From positions 1 through 29,519 of the IMG/VR virus record IMGVR_UViG_3300020472_000119: 29,519 nt of DNA; one strand, written 5' to 3'. This DNA comes from a virus. The first letter of the stretch is position 1. Each line of letters starts with the position of its first letter. The notes under the pieces are model-generated. The model saw only the letters and a list, made by a program, of their open reading frames with translations, did no database searches and was not told the DNA's origin. This document shows, in pieces, positions 7,500 to 14,482 of this stretch. The position numbers were made by a program, and so were the translations under genes.

Positions 7500-9743
7500 T
7501 TAAGATAAACCCACCTTAGCTGGTTTTGTAATGTGGTGAACAGTTGCACCTTGACCCGTCTTATGAATCTCTTTGATCATAGGTTGAATAACAAAGGTCT
7601 CAGTTGTGCCAGGTCCAGCGAATTGTCCAGAAGCGTCTTGTATAGACCTATCCTTCAATTCACTATTTATCCCTCCACCTTGTCCTCCTTCTGAAGGTGT
7701 AATTGCTGCTGAAGGTTCTGCTACACCTGTGAATGGTGACTCTTTACCATACTTACTTAAAGGATTGATCCTACTTAGAGGATTATCTTTTGGTCTACCA
7801 ACATCATTAGGATTAGTTGATGTTTCCCAATGCAAATGAGGTCCAGTAGATTGACCAGTGTTACCAAGTAAACCTAATACAGCTCCAGCAGAGAATGTAT
7901 CACCTGCCTTGAACTTGGACATCTCCTTCATATGAGCGAAGAATTGTCCCATACCATCACTACTTGTCCACGCAATATAGTTACCAAATCCCTTATCAAA
8001 CCCTGTTTGTTGTACTGTACCACCAAGGAATGCTTTAAGTTCTTCTCCAACTGCACCAGCAATATCAACACCCATATGCATACCAGGTGACAACTTCAAG
8101 GATCTCTCCTTCATTGCCTCCGAAGTAACAACGTGTCCTCTATTACCTTCACCACCTGTACCAGACTCAGCAGCAGCCAACTCTTCTGCTTGCCTCTCTT
8201 TGTCTAGTTCTTTCTCACGTTCCCACTTCTCCTTAGCCTTAACTACACGTTTCTCACGTTCGATCAATTCATCAGCAAGATCTTGGATATGCTCTTCTTC
8301 GAATTGGATTCTCTCACCAATAGTATATCTCCAAGACCTATTCTTACCATCAGGATCACCATCAAACTTCTGATCACGCATAATTATAAGTTGACCTAAC
8401 TTCTTCTTAGCATCTTTCTGTGCTCTCTTATGTTTCTCAACTTCCCTTTCCCTATCTCTAAACTCTTGACCTGCTTTCTTAACATCAGATGTCCACACTC
8501 CTGCCATATCAATTCTAGAACCTAAATCCTCAGCACCTTCAACGAAATCTGCTATAGCTCTAGCACCAGTCTTGATAATCCATATCAACCCTGTAAATAG
8601 TGGTTCCATACCCTCACCAAGGAACTTACCTATCGCTTGAACTGCTGGTCCCATCAATGGACCTAAGAACTCAGCAATACCTTTTAATATTGGTGACAAC
8701 TCTTCGAATAGATCCATCACTGGACCTACTACTGGATCGATAAATGCTTTAAACGCAGGCCAAAAAACATCAACAAAGTAATCTTTAATAGGTCCAAAGA
8801 TAGGTGTCATTGCATCACCTAAGAATGCACCAATCTTATCTCCTATAAATCCACCTACTAAACTACCAACCAAAGGTGCAAACGGACCTAAGATCGGTGT
8901 TAAAAATGCTGTTAGTGCCATACTACCAACAGTAGCACCAATACCACCACCTACAGCATTCTGTACTGTCTCACCTGCTGCTAATCTACTAGTTGTTGAT
9001 ACAACACCAGCAGTTAGTGACATTGCCATTGGGTTGGTGGCAAAAGCTTTTGCACCACTCAATCCTTTAGTAGCTAACTTCTTAGTACCTTGAGATAAGA
9101 CTTGACCAAGTTTCTTAATGCCAGGTCCAAGGAACTTACTTAATTTTTGAAAGTCTCCAAGTAATTTCCAAGGTTTGAGTATCCTATCTGCTACAAATAA
9201 TGCTGCTAAACCACCTAATATCTTCAGACCACCCATTATAGGTGACTTCTCACCAAATGCTTCTAATAGCCAACCAACACCTGTAGAAAATACCTTCCAG
9301 AATGTCCCTAACCACTTACCTATAACATTAAGTGTCTTACCTAAAAATTCTTTATTCTTTGGATTGGATACAAAGTCAAGAGTAAACCAAATAGCTGCTT
9401 TCTCTAGTATCCATACAAATGGTGATAATAACTTCTCTATCCAGGTAGCTGCTTTCTTATCTGAGTTACCAGTCTCTTTCTCTGCTTGCTTCTTAACTTC
9501 TGGTGCTATTCTCTTCTCAATCTTACCTTCCCTAGCCTTATCCTTGGATAATGTTCTACCTCTCCGTGCATTCTTTACCGTGTCTATCTTATCTTGGTAC
9601 ATATCAACGATAAGATTACCAATATCAGATACAACGAATCCTATGCGATTCATAGAAGTCGTCATTGCGGCAACAGGATCCGTCCGAATGTCTCCTGAGA
9701 CTCTCGCTGGTAGAAAATTCCTTATCCTTAATTGTCCTGCCAT
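7500..9743 (-). CDS. Tape-measure-like tail protein with M23 peptidase domain
   Basis: A 747-aa protein. Residues 1-100 are charged. About 100-400 consists of hydrophobic helical segments shared with the 663-aa paralogue. About 425-525 is a long charged coiled coil. About 550-650 is an M23 (LytM-type) metallopeptidase: HMGVD gives H556 and D560, FFAHM gives H604, and HLHWE gives H636 and H638, the complete zinc and catalytic set. Such domains cut peptidoglycan cross-links, so the protein probably opens the cell wall during DNA injection. It lies directly after the gp26 frameshift region, the position of the tape-measure gene in tailed phages, and its ATG shares bases with the stop of the frameshift extension (TAATG). 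T4 gp29 is the functional counterpart by position; I do not claim sequence similarity. Confidence 0.72.
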   Translation of the reverse strand: MAGQLRIRNFLPARVSGDIRTDPVAAMTTSMNRIGFVVSDIGNLIVDMYQDKIDTVKNARRGRTLSKDKAREGKIEKRIAPEVKKQAEKETGNSDKKAATWIEKLLSPFVWILEKAAIWFTLDFVSNPKNKEFLGKTLNVIGKWLGTFWKVFSTGVGWLLEAFGEKSPIMGGLKILGGLAALFVADRILKPWKLLGDFQKLSKFLGPGIKKLGQVLSQGTKKLATKGLSGAKAFATNPMAMSLTAGVVSTTSRLAAGETVQNAVGGGIGATVGSMALTAFLTPILGPFAPLVGSLVGGFIGDKIGAFLGDAMTPIFGPIKDYFVDVFWPAFKAFIDPVVGPVMDLFEELSPILKGIAEFLGPLMGPAVQAIGKFLGEGMEPLFTGLIWIIKTGARAIADFVEGAEDLGSRIDMAGVWTSDVKKAGQEFRDREREVEKHKRAQKDAKKKLGQLIIMRDQKFDGDPDGKNRSWRYTIGERIQFEEEHIQDLADELIEREKRVVKAKEKWEREKELDKERQAEELAAAESGTGGEGNRGHVVTSEAMKERSLKLSPGMHMGVDIAGAVGEELKAFLGGTVQQTGFDKGFGNYIAWTSSDGMGQFFAHMKEMSKFKAGDTFSAGAVLGLLGNTGQSTGPHLHWETSTNPNDVGRPKDNPLSRINPLSKYGKESPFTGVAEPSAAITPSEGGQGGGINSELKDRSIQDASGQFAGPGTTETFVIQPMIKEIHKTGQGATVHHITKPAKVGLS

Positions 9744-9913
9744 TAAAGTGATGGGTTACTTGTCGTAGCTTTCTGTCTCTGCTCCTCCTCTCGGAGATAG
9801 CGTAGAAGCATATTGACATATACATCCCTTTCCCACGGAATCATATCTTCCAGTTCGGTGATACTCCACTTGTGATGTTGCATCATCGCAAAGTTCACCT
9901 CATAGAGGTTCAT
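9743..9913 (-). CDS. Tail assembly chaperone extension, -1 frame of gp26
   Basis: As a stand-alone frame this encodes 56 aa starting MNLYEVNFAMMQHHKW, helical, with a Trp/Pro motif (MIPWERDVYVNMLLRYL) like the second domain of tail assembly chaperones. No Shine-Dalgarno precedes its ATG. The frame is open upstream without a stop to the slippery site at 9940-9946 near the end of gp26. A -1 shift there would add 65 residues to gp26 (...SFF then RVALAHDSLMNLYE). Its TAA overlaps the tape-measure start as TAATG. Position and layout match the G/GT frameshift pair of lambda-like tails. I consider translation by frameshift more likely than independent initiation. Confidence 0.7.
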   Translation of the reverse strand: MNLYEVNFAMMQHHKWSITELEDMIPWERDVYVNMLLRYLREEEQRQKATTSNPSL

Positions 9914-9933
9914 CAAAGAGTCGTGGGCTAGGG

Positions 9934-10638
9934 CTACGCGAAAAAAGAGGCGAGACCCTCAAGCATTACGGTACTTTTAACTTCAGTCTTAGGATTGAAT
10001 ACTTCAATCTCTTTCTGAAGCTTAGGCATAGTTTCAAAGAACTTTTGTACGTCCTGAAACTGTCCTGAGTTCATACCTTCAAAGAAAGCAACTAATTCTG
10101 CCTTCTTATAGTCTTTGGCTTCGTGTAGTTCATCACCATCAGCAATAGTATCAGTACAATCTGCTGCTAGTTTGAATACATCATCGATGCCAGGATTATC
10201 TGTCAAATTATTCTTAACGAACACATCCAGTGATGGATACTTCATCGTTAGAGTAATTGTTTCATCAAGTTTAATGATATTAGTATGTTCTTTTGGAATA
10301 ACAACTTCAACTTCATCCAAGTTAACTTCAGCATCAACTTGAGTCTCATCGTCATCAGGGCAAGTGACTTTAAATTCACTCACTTCTCCAACAGACTTAC
10401 CACGTATTCTCAGGAAGAGATATTCTATTTCAAAGGTTGCTAAATCATTAACATTCTTGATACTAGTACAAGCTTTAATGATATCCTTAACAGCTTTGAT
10501 CATCTCCTTCTGATTCTGCGTTTCCATTGCCATATAGAGAAGTTTTTCTTCTCTCACTAGAAATGGACGATAGGTAACTTTCGTACCTCTCGGTAACACG
10601 CATTCATAATCTGGAATGCTCAGCTTGGGTAAAGGCAT
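9934..10638 (-). CDS. gp26: Baseplate hub assembly protein gp26-like (tail assembly chaperone)
   Basis: A 234-aa protein beginning MPLPKLSIPDYECVLPRGTKVTYRPFLVREEKLLYMAME, the characteristic start of the T4 gp26 baseplate family. A helical region follows (about 40-85), then an acidic beta region (about 86-125, CPDDDETQVDAEV). In T4, gp26 is needed for baseplate hub assembly. Here it lies immediately before the tape-measure gene and carries a slippery site near its end, so it also behaves like the short form of a tail assembly chaperone pair. A late-promoter-like CTAAATA lies about 31 nt upstream of the ATG. No strong Shine-Dalgarno is visible. Family assignment is good; the chaperone role is inferred. 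Confidence 0.75.
   Translation of the reverse strand: MPLPKLSIPDYECVLPRGTKVTYRPFLVREEKLLYMAMETQNQKEMIKAVKDIIKACTSIKNVNDLATFEIEYLFLRIRGKSVGEVSEFKVTCPDDDETQVDAEVNLDEVEVVIPKEHTNIIKLDETITLTMKYPSLDVFVKNNLTDNPGIDDVFKLAADCTDTIADGDELHEAKDYKKAELVAFFEGMNSGQFQDVQKFFETMPKLQKEIEVFNPKTEVKSTVMLEGLASFFA
9940..9946 (-). other. Slippery heptamer U UUU UUC for -1 frameshift
   Basis: The minus strand reads T TTT TTC in the gp26 frame, a textbook X XXY YYZ site, one sense codon (GCG) before the gp26 TAG at 9934-9936. The -1 frame beyond it is open to 9743. I see no strong hairpin just downstream. Confidence 0.65.
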
Positions 10639-10668
10639 TTTGTAAGGGGGTTACAATTCAGTTATATC

Positions 10669-10675
10669 TATTTAG
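10669..10675 (-). promoter_or_regulatory. Late-promoter-like CTAAATA before gp26
   Basis: Minus-strand CTAAATA in the 40-nt gap between the tube-like gene and gp26, about 31 nt before the gp26 ATG. The same heptamer precedes gp32, the 78-aa membrane protein and the 1186-aa protein in this window. Confidence 0.45.
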
Positions 10676-10678
10676 CTA

Positions 10679-11413
10679 CTACGTACCGAACTGTGTATCC
10701 TCGTGTTTTGACCCACCTAGTACTTGTATGCCTAGTATCTCAGCAACGGAACTCCTCTCACTAACCACGTGATCTTGTGTCCAATCCTTATTCTTCTCTA
10801 CCTTAGTAGTAAATCTATATCTCTCGTACTTAAATGTTATTGTGAGCTTCATAACGTCACCATTAGCGTTACCAAACTCCAGTGTACCCATATTATATGG
10901 ATATACTCCAACGAATCTATAAACACCAACTGCTTTATTCAACCTACCATAGTAATCTATACCTGCCTTTCTAGTCTTAGATAATAGATTAGAACCACGT
11001 TCCCACTTTCTTACAAATACATCAGTAGTATAGTCATCATAGAAACCAACTCTATTCTCACTATCAGGTGCCATAGTATTCATCCACTTCTCATAGAAGT
11101 TTCTATGCCACTGATCCTTAGTTACTAAGAAGGTAATAGTCAATTCATTCTGAGTCTGTCCTGTAGCATATGTCCTCTGAATACCAAAATTCTTAACCTC
11201 ACCAGTAGTTACATTACGTGATGGTATGGTTACATTGTCTGCATAGTAGTTAATCGCTTCATAATATTCACCTGGGTTATGTTGATACCCTTCCATTCTC
11301 GTGAATATCCTTGGCACCCCAAACTCAACCGAGTACAGATTACCTAATGCAGGTTCCTTAGCACCAGTTGCTACGATGTCTTGAAATCGTCTAAATGAAT
11401 TTGGAATTACCAT
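10679..11413 (-). CDS. Tail-tube-like baseplate protein (gp19/gp54 type)
   Basis: A 244-aa protein with the tail-tube fold pattern: an N-terminal LGNLYSVEFGVPRIF strand pair, YADNVTIPSRNV, a paired beta region (NELTITFLVTKDQWHRNFYEKWMN), and a closing YNMGTLEFGNANGDVMKLTITFKYERYRF. This resembles the T4 gp19 tube family, whose baseplate relatives gp48 and gp54 initiate tube assembly. Because gp48 is found nearby on the other strand, gp54 (tube initiator) is the likely role, but a tube paralogue is possible. Its ATG overlaps the upstream stop as TGATG, linking it to the 148-aa gene and gp4. Confidence 0.6.
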   Translation of the reverse strand: MVIPNSFRRFQDIVATGAKEPALGNLYSVEFGVPRIFTRMEGYQHNPGEYYEAINYYADNVTIPSRNVTTGEVKNFGIQRTYATGQTQNELTITFLVTKDQWHRNFYEKWMNTMAPDSENRVGFYDDYTTDVFVRKWERGSNLLSKTRKAGIDYYGRLNKAVGVYRFVGVYPYNMGTLEFGNANGDVMKLTITFKYERYRFTTKVEKNKDWTQDHVVSERSSVAEILGIQVLGGSKHEDTQFGT

Positions 11414-11859
11414 CAGAATATGATTTTAGTTGGTATTGGGATGTTTCTACCGTTGACTGTGACAACAAATTGTTCAGAAGGAACAAGACCAATGTCATCC
11501 CATTCTGTTTCGGGAACGTTGTAGAAAGGACTTAATACATTACTCCTCAAGTATTTATGGAAAGTTTGAGGCGGTGCTTGTGGAGAGAAACCTATCCTTC
11601 TAGTGGCAGGTTGTAAATAATGGACATTTGATCCCCAAAAATGATGCGTACTCTCTCCTAAGATGTACACCATTGGATATTTATCCCATTTTTGCATCTT
11701 TTCACCAAATTCAGCATCATATTGGAAAGTTATAGCACTACCTACCAGTGGACCATCTACTCCACGTCCTTGAAGACCAAAAAATAGCTGACTCCTCCAC
11801 CAAGATGGTGATTGTGGTTTACCATCAGATAGATCTTTAATATCTTCGAATAGGCTCAT
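11413..11859 (-). CDS. Conserved structural protein, 148 aa
   Basis: Starts MSLFEDIKDLSDGKPQSPSWW. A central pattern, YDAEFGEKMQKWDKYPMVYIL followed by HHFWGSNVHYLQPATR (residues about 70-87), resembles a motif found in small myovirus virion proteins, where a tyrosine-rich strand and an F-x-G-x-N-x-HYL element precede a basic residue. I do not recognise a T4 numbered gene with certainty. It is coupled to gp4 upstream (ATGA) and to the tube-like gene downstream (TGATG), so a role in head completion or at the tail terminus or baseplate is likely from context only. Confidence 0.55.
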   Translation of the reverse strand: MSLFEDIKDLSDGKPQSPSWWRSQLFFGLQGRGVDGPLVGSAITFQYDAEFGEKMQKWDKYPMVYILGESTHHFWGSNVHYLQPATRRIGFSPQAPPQTFHKYLRSNVLSPFYNVPETEWDDIGLVPSEQFVVTVNGRNIPIPTKIIF

Positions 11860-12296
11860 ACCTTTAACTCGTGTTCTGTTAATATCACAAATTCCATACC
11901 TCGATCCTTAGCATACGTTCTAGCAGCCTTCCATTTCGCTTGGTTAACACCATACGTTGCTATCTCTTTCAAAAGTTTCTTAGTTTTCCTCCCGCGTTTC
12001 GGTGGTTGAGTCTGAGCATAAGGTTTGACCTCAATGAGTCTCTTCGCGAATCCTCCCTCTCTGTTCCTCGACTTAACATAAAAATCGGGAAAATAACGAT
12101 GGATACGACGATCCACGGGACTGCGATATGGAACAATAATTTCTTCACTTCCCCACTCCATAACGTTTAGATTTCTATCGCACCAGACCATAAATTTCCT
12201 CTCCCACAAAGATCTATAAATAATGTTTGTGGGATCCCCTTTATATTTGCCAGGATTGCTTGGTTTGAACCTACCCTGATAACTTTTATAGGTCAT
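11856..12296 (-). CDS. gp4: Head completion protein gp4 (nuclease-like)
   Basis: A 146-aa protein starting MTYKSYQGRFKPSNPGKYKG. It carries the gp4 signature IIYRSLWERKFMVWCDRN, then EWGSEEIIVPYRSPVD and RIHRYFPDFYVK, with an E...D...E-x-K arrangement (IEVKPYAQ) like TnsA/PD-(D/E)XK nucleases. In T4, gp4 (gp50/gp65) completes heads before tail joining. Length matches T4 gp4 (about 150 aa). A longer frame from a TTG at 12311 exists, but the ATG at 12296 fits the family N-terminus and leaves a single base before the divergent gp48 ATG at 12298. The gene also contains the plus-strand late promoter of gp48. Confidence 0.8.
   Translation of the reverse strand: MTYKSYQGRFKPSNPGKYKGDPTNIIYRSLWERKFMVWCDRNLNVMEWGSEEIIVPYRSPVDRRIHRYFPDFYVKSRNREGGFAKRLIEVKPYAQTQPPKRGRKTKKLLKEIATYGVNQAKWKAARTYAKDRGMEFVILTEHELKV
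12215..12222 (+). promoter_or_regulatory. T4-type late promoter TATAAATA for gp48-gp53
   Basis: A perfect TATAAATA on the plus strand inside gp4, about 76 nt upstream of the gp48 ATG. It is the only obvious promoter for the two plus-strand genes. The leader it produces would be antisense to the start of gp4. Confidence 0.6.
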
Positions 12297-12297
12297 A

Positions 12298-13413
12298 ATG
12301 GTCAGACTCAACTTAAATGATATTTGGTCTAAGTTCGGACTAGGAAAAAACCCCAGTGAATTTGGCGATACAAGATCACCTTTGGTTTACCCAAGAGAGC
12401 TACCTGCTCAGGTGCCAGTAAGTCGTGATGGAATCAGATCCGAAGACGAAGGTGAAACCAAATACTTAGACTATTTAAGGATTCAGGTTTATAAAACACA
12501 AGGTGCCAATGGTGCTAATCCATACACGTGGGTAGGATCAGGTGGTGGCGGTGGTGGTTTTCAAGAACCTTTTAAAGGATTGAATCAAAGTGCGTTAGCT
12601 AAGACTATTTATCTTTACCTCCCTAGCGGCTTAAAAGAAGAGTATGGAGCCAATTATAATCAGACTACTTTAGGTGCTGCTGGTGTAGGTTTAGCAAAAG
12701 CAGGTGGTGCCGCATTAAGTGGAGAAACAATCGATGCAGTCGGAACAGCACAAAAAACTGCTGGTACTGCTAAACCAGAATTTCTTATGAATACTGCTGC
12801 TTCAGCACTTGGTGCTGTTAATAGTGCAGCAGGTACTGGTGGAAGTATGGATGCTAATGATCTATTAGCAGTAACAACTAAAAAGGTATTCAATCCATAC
12901 CAAGAAACAACATTTAAAGGTGTGAACTATAGAAGTCACGCTTTTAACTTCAAGATGGCACCTCGTAATGCTAAAGAAGCGTTAGAGTGCTATAGAATCA
13001 TATCAACATTAAGACAAGCAATGCTTCCTTCTGCTAGTAGTGGAGAGGATACATTCGGTGATATTGGTAATAACGTCCAACAACTATTAAATAGTAAAGT
13101 TGGGAGTCACGGTGGAGCAAGATTCTTAAACATACCTGATATCTTTAAACTATCACTTGTAAGGGTTGAAACTAATGATATTGGTGGTGCAAATTTCACT
13201 GCTAATAACTCACCAAGTAGACTTGCACAAATTGTAAGGTATCCAACTAAGTGCGTACTAGCAAGTCTGAGTGTCGATGTGTCACCAGATGGACAGTACA
13301 ATTCTTTGAAGAGTGTAATGGATGATCAGTGGGATCACGGTCCTGCTGCTATGACACTTGCACTTAATTTCCAAGAAACACAATTCATTACAAGGGAGAT
13401 GGTAAGAGGCTAA
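12298..13413 (+). CDS. gp48: Baseplate tail tube cap, gp48-like
   Basis: A 371-aa protein. A Gly-rich segment lies near 80-87, an Ala-rich low-complexity part at about 120-185, then a conserved C-terminal half: NPYQETTFKGVNYRSHAFNF, MAPRNAKEALECYRIISTLRQAMLP, GGARFLNIPDIFKLSLVRV, KCVLASLSVDVSP and LALNFQETQFITREM. The FKG...F-x-F-x-x-x-PRN pattern is shared by gp48 and gp54, the tube-fold proteins that cap the baseplate; length is close to T4 gp48 (364 aa). AGGT lies 8 nt before the ATG. Its TAA overlaps the gp53 ATG (TAATG). gp54 is the alternative. Confidence 0.68.
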   Translation: MVRLNLNDIWSKFGLGKNPSEFGDTRSPLVYPRELPAQVPVSRDGIRSEDEGETKYLDYLRIQVYKTQGANGANPYTWVGSGGGGGGFQEPFKGLNQSALAKTIYLYLPSGLKEEYGANYNQTTLGAAGVGLAKAGGAALSGETIDAVGTAQKTAGTAKPEFLMNTAASALGAVNSAAGTGGSMDANDLLAVTTKKVFNPYQETTFKGVNYRSHAFNFKMAPRNAKEALECYRIISTLRQAMLPSASSGEDTFGDIGNNVQQLLNSKVGSHGGARFLNIPDIFKLSLVRVETNDIGGANFTANNSPSRLAQIVRYPTKCVLASLSVDVSPDGQYNSLKSVMDDQWDHGPAAMTLALNFQETQFITREMVRG

Positions 13414-14165
13414 TGGCATACTTCAGATACCTACCAAAAGTTTATGTACGAAATAGAACCATCAAAGATGGTGTACATCCTTATGAACTGACACGTAATA
13501 TCTTTCGTAGAATCAAAATTAAAGACAACCTACAGGGTAGTCTCTTAGGATTTACTCAATATGAGATACAGGAAGGTGAAAGACCAGACCAAATCGCTCG
13601 TAAATTCTATGGTGATTCAGGTCTTGACTGGATTGTATTAATAGTCAACAATATAATCAATGTGAATGAAGACTGGCCAATGACACGTGCTGACCTATTC
13701 AAATTTGTTGAAGAGAGACACGGTAACGTTGATGCTGTCAGTCACTATGAATCTAATGAAATATTCGCTACTGATGGAACTAAGGTATTTGAGTCAGGTA
13801 TAACTGTCAATGAGAATTTCCAATACATTAGACCTGATGGAACAGTAGTACCCAAATCAGAATGTCGTCACGGAGTGACCTATTATGATGTATATGCTGG
13901 TAAGAACGAACAAAAAAGGAACATATATTTACTACGTGAAGAGTATATAACTGACTTTATCAATGAGTTCAAGAGACTCGCTAAGTACCTTCCTCACGGT
14001 GAAATTGATGATAACGGTGATAAGAAGACAGAAACTACAATCGCTGAAGAATTTATAGGAATATCAAGCTACAGAAAACCCAGTCAAAGCACTGCTTCAA
14101 CTGGGTCTGCACAGGGAAGTGGTTCTTCCACTGCTTTAATTAGTTCTGGTTCGCAATCTGTTTAG
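13413..14165 (+). CDS. gp53: Baseplate wedge subunit gp53
   Basis: A 250-aa protein starting MAYFRYLPKVYVRNR. A LysM-like element lies at about residues 48-78 (YEIQEGERPDQIARKFYG then DWIVLIVNNIINVNEDWP), the hallmark of gp53 wedge proteins. The middle is charged (FVEERHGN). The C-terminal 40 residues are Ser/Gly/Thr-rich low complexity and look like an extension beyond T4 gp53 (196 aa). It overlaps gp48 by the TAATG junction. Its TAG overlaps the TAA of the convergent minus-strand gene by 4 bases, and no terminator is visible between them. Confidence 0.78.
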   Translation: MAYFRYLPKVYVRNRTIKDGVHPYELTRNIFRRIKIKDNLQGSLLGFTQYEIQEGERPDQIARKFYGDSGLDWIVLIVNNIINVNEDWPMTRADLFKFVEERHGNVDAVSHYESNEIFATDGTKVFESGITVNENFQYIRPDGTVVPKSECRHGVTYYDVYAGKNEQKRNIYLLREEYITDFINEFKRLAKYLPHGEIDDNGDKKTETTIAEEFIGISSYRKPSQSTASTGSAQGSGSSTALISSGSQSV

Positions 14166-14467
14166 AAGCACCAGTTATCGTCTTTATAGAAGTAACACGG
14201 TACACCGTGATTATTGTGTCTGTTTGGGACGAAATATCGTCTATATTGTGGAACGTGGTAATGATCGTTATATTCAGGCCAAGCTCGTCTCCGACGCTTT
14301 CTTCTGACTGGGGAGTACCAACAATTCCAACTATCGAACACGGCATCGTGTACACAGTGTGATGGTTCTACTTCGAATCCATCACCTGAATGTAGTCTAT
14401 GACGTGCCATCGCTGCATTAGGTGCAGCAAGTACAAGTGCTAAGGCAGCAACAGCAAATCGTTTCAT
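14162..14467 (-). CDS. Secreted Cys/Tyr/Arg-rich small protein
   Basis: A 101-aa protein with a clear signal peptide: MKR, hydrophobic Ala/Leu/Val run, then AMA before the mature start at residue 22 (RHRLHS). The mature part has four cysteines (C38, C49, C91, C100), a basic cluster RRKRRRR at 55-61, and many Tyr, His and Trp. Four cysteines could form two disulfides in the periplasm. AAAGGAG precedes the ATG at good spacing. It follows gp32 after 15 nt and ends by overlapping gp53 from the other side. I do not recognise the family. A role in the host envelope or in the released virion is possible. Confidence 0.65.
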   Translation of the reverse strand: MKRFAVAALALVLAAPNAAMARHRLHSGDGFEVEPSHCVHDAVFDSWNCWYSPVRRKRRRRAWPEYNDHYHVPQYRRYFVPNRHNNHGVPCYFYKDDNWCF

Positions 14468-14482
14468 AATAAAGTTTCTCCT

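Noticed and set aside
9175-9768. Plus-strand 197-aa frame opposite the M23 tail protein
   Set aside because: Same shadow effect; coding pattern and gene junctions are all on the minus strand.
9625-9825. 66-aa minus-strand frame spanning the tape-measure start
   Set aside because: It overlaps both the -1 extension and the tape-measure gene in a third frame, with Ser/Arg-rich non-protein-like sequence.
12297-12311. TTG start giving gp4 five extra residues
   Set aside because: The ATG at 12296 fits the gp4 N-terminus and avoids overlap with gp48.
14197-14210. CACGG-TACA-CCGTG hairpin near the convergent stops as a bidirectional terminator
   Set aside because: It has no T-run on either side and lies within coding sequence.
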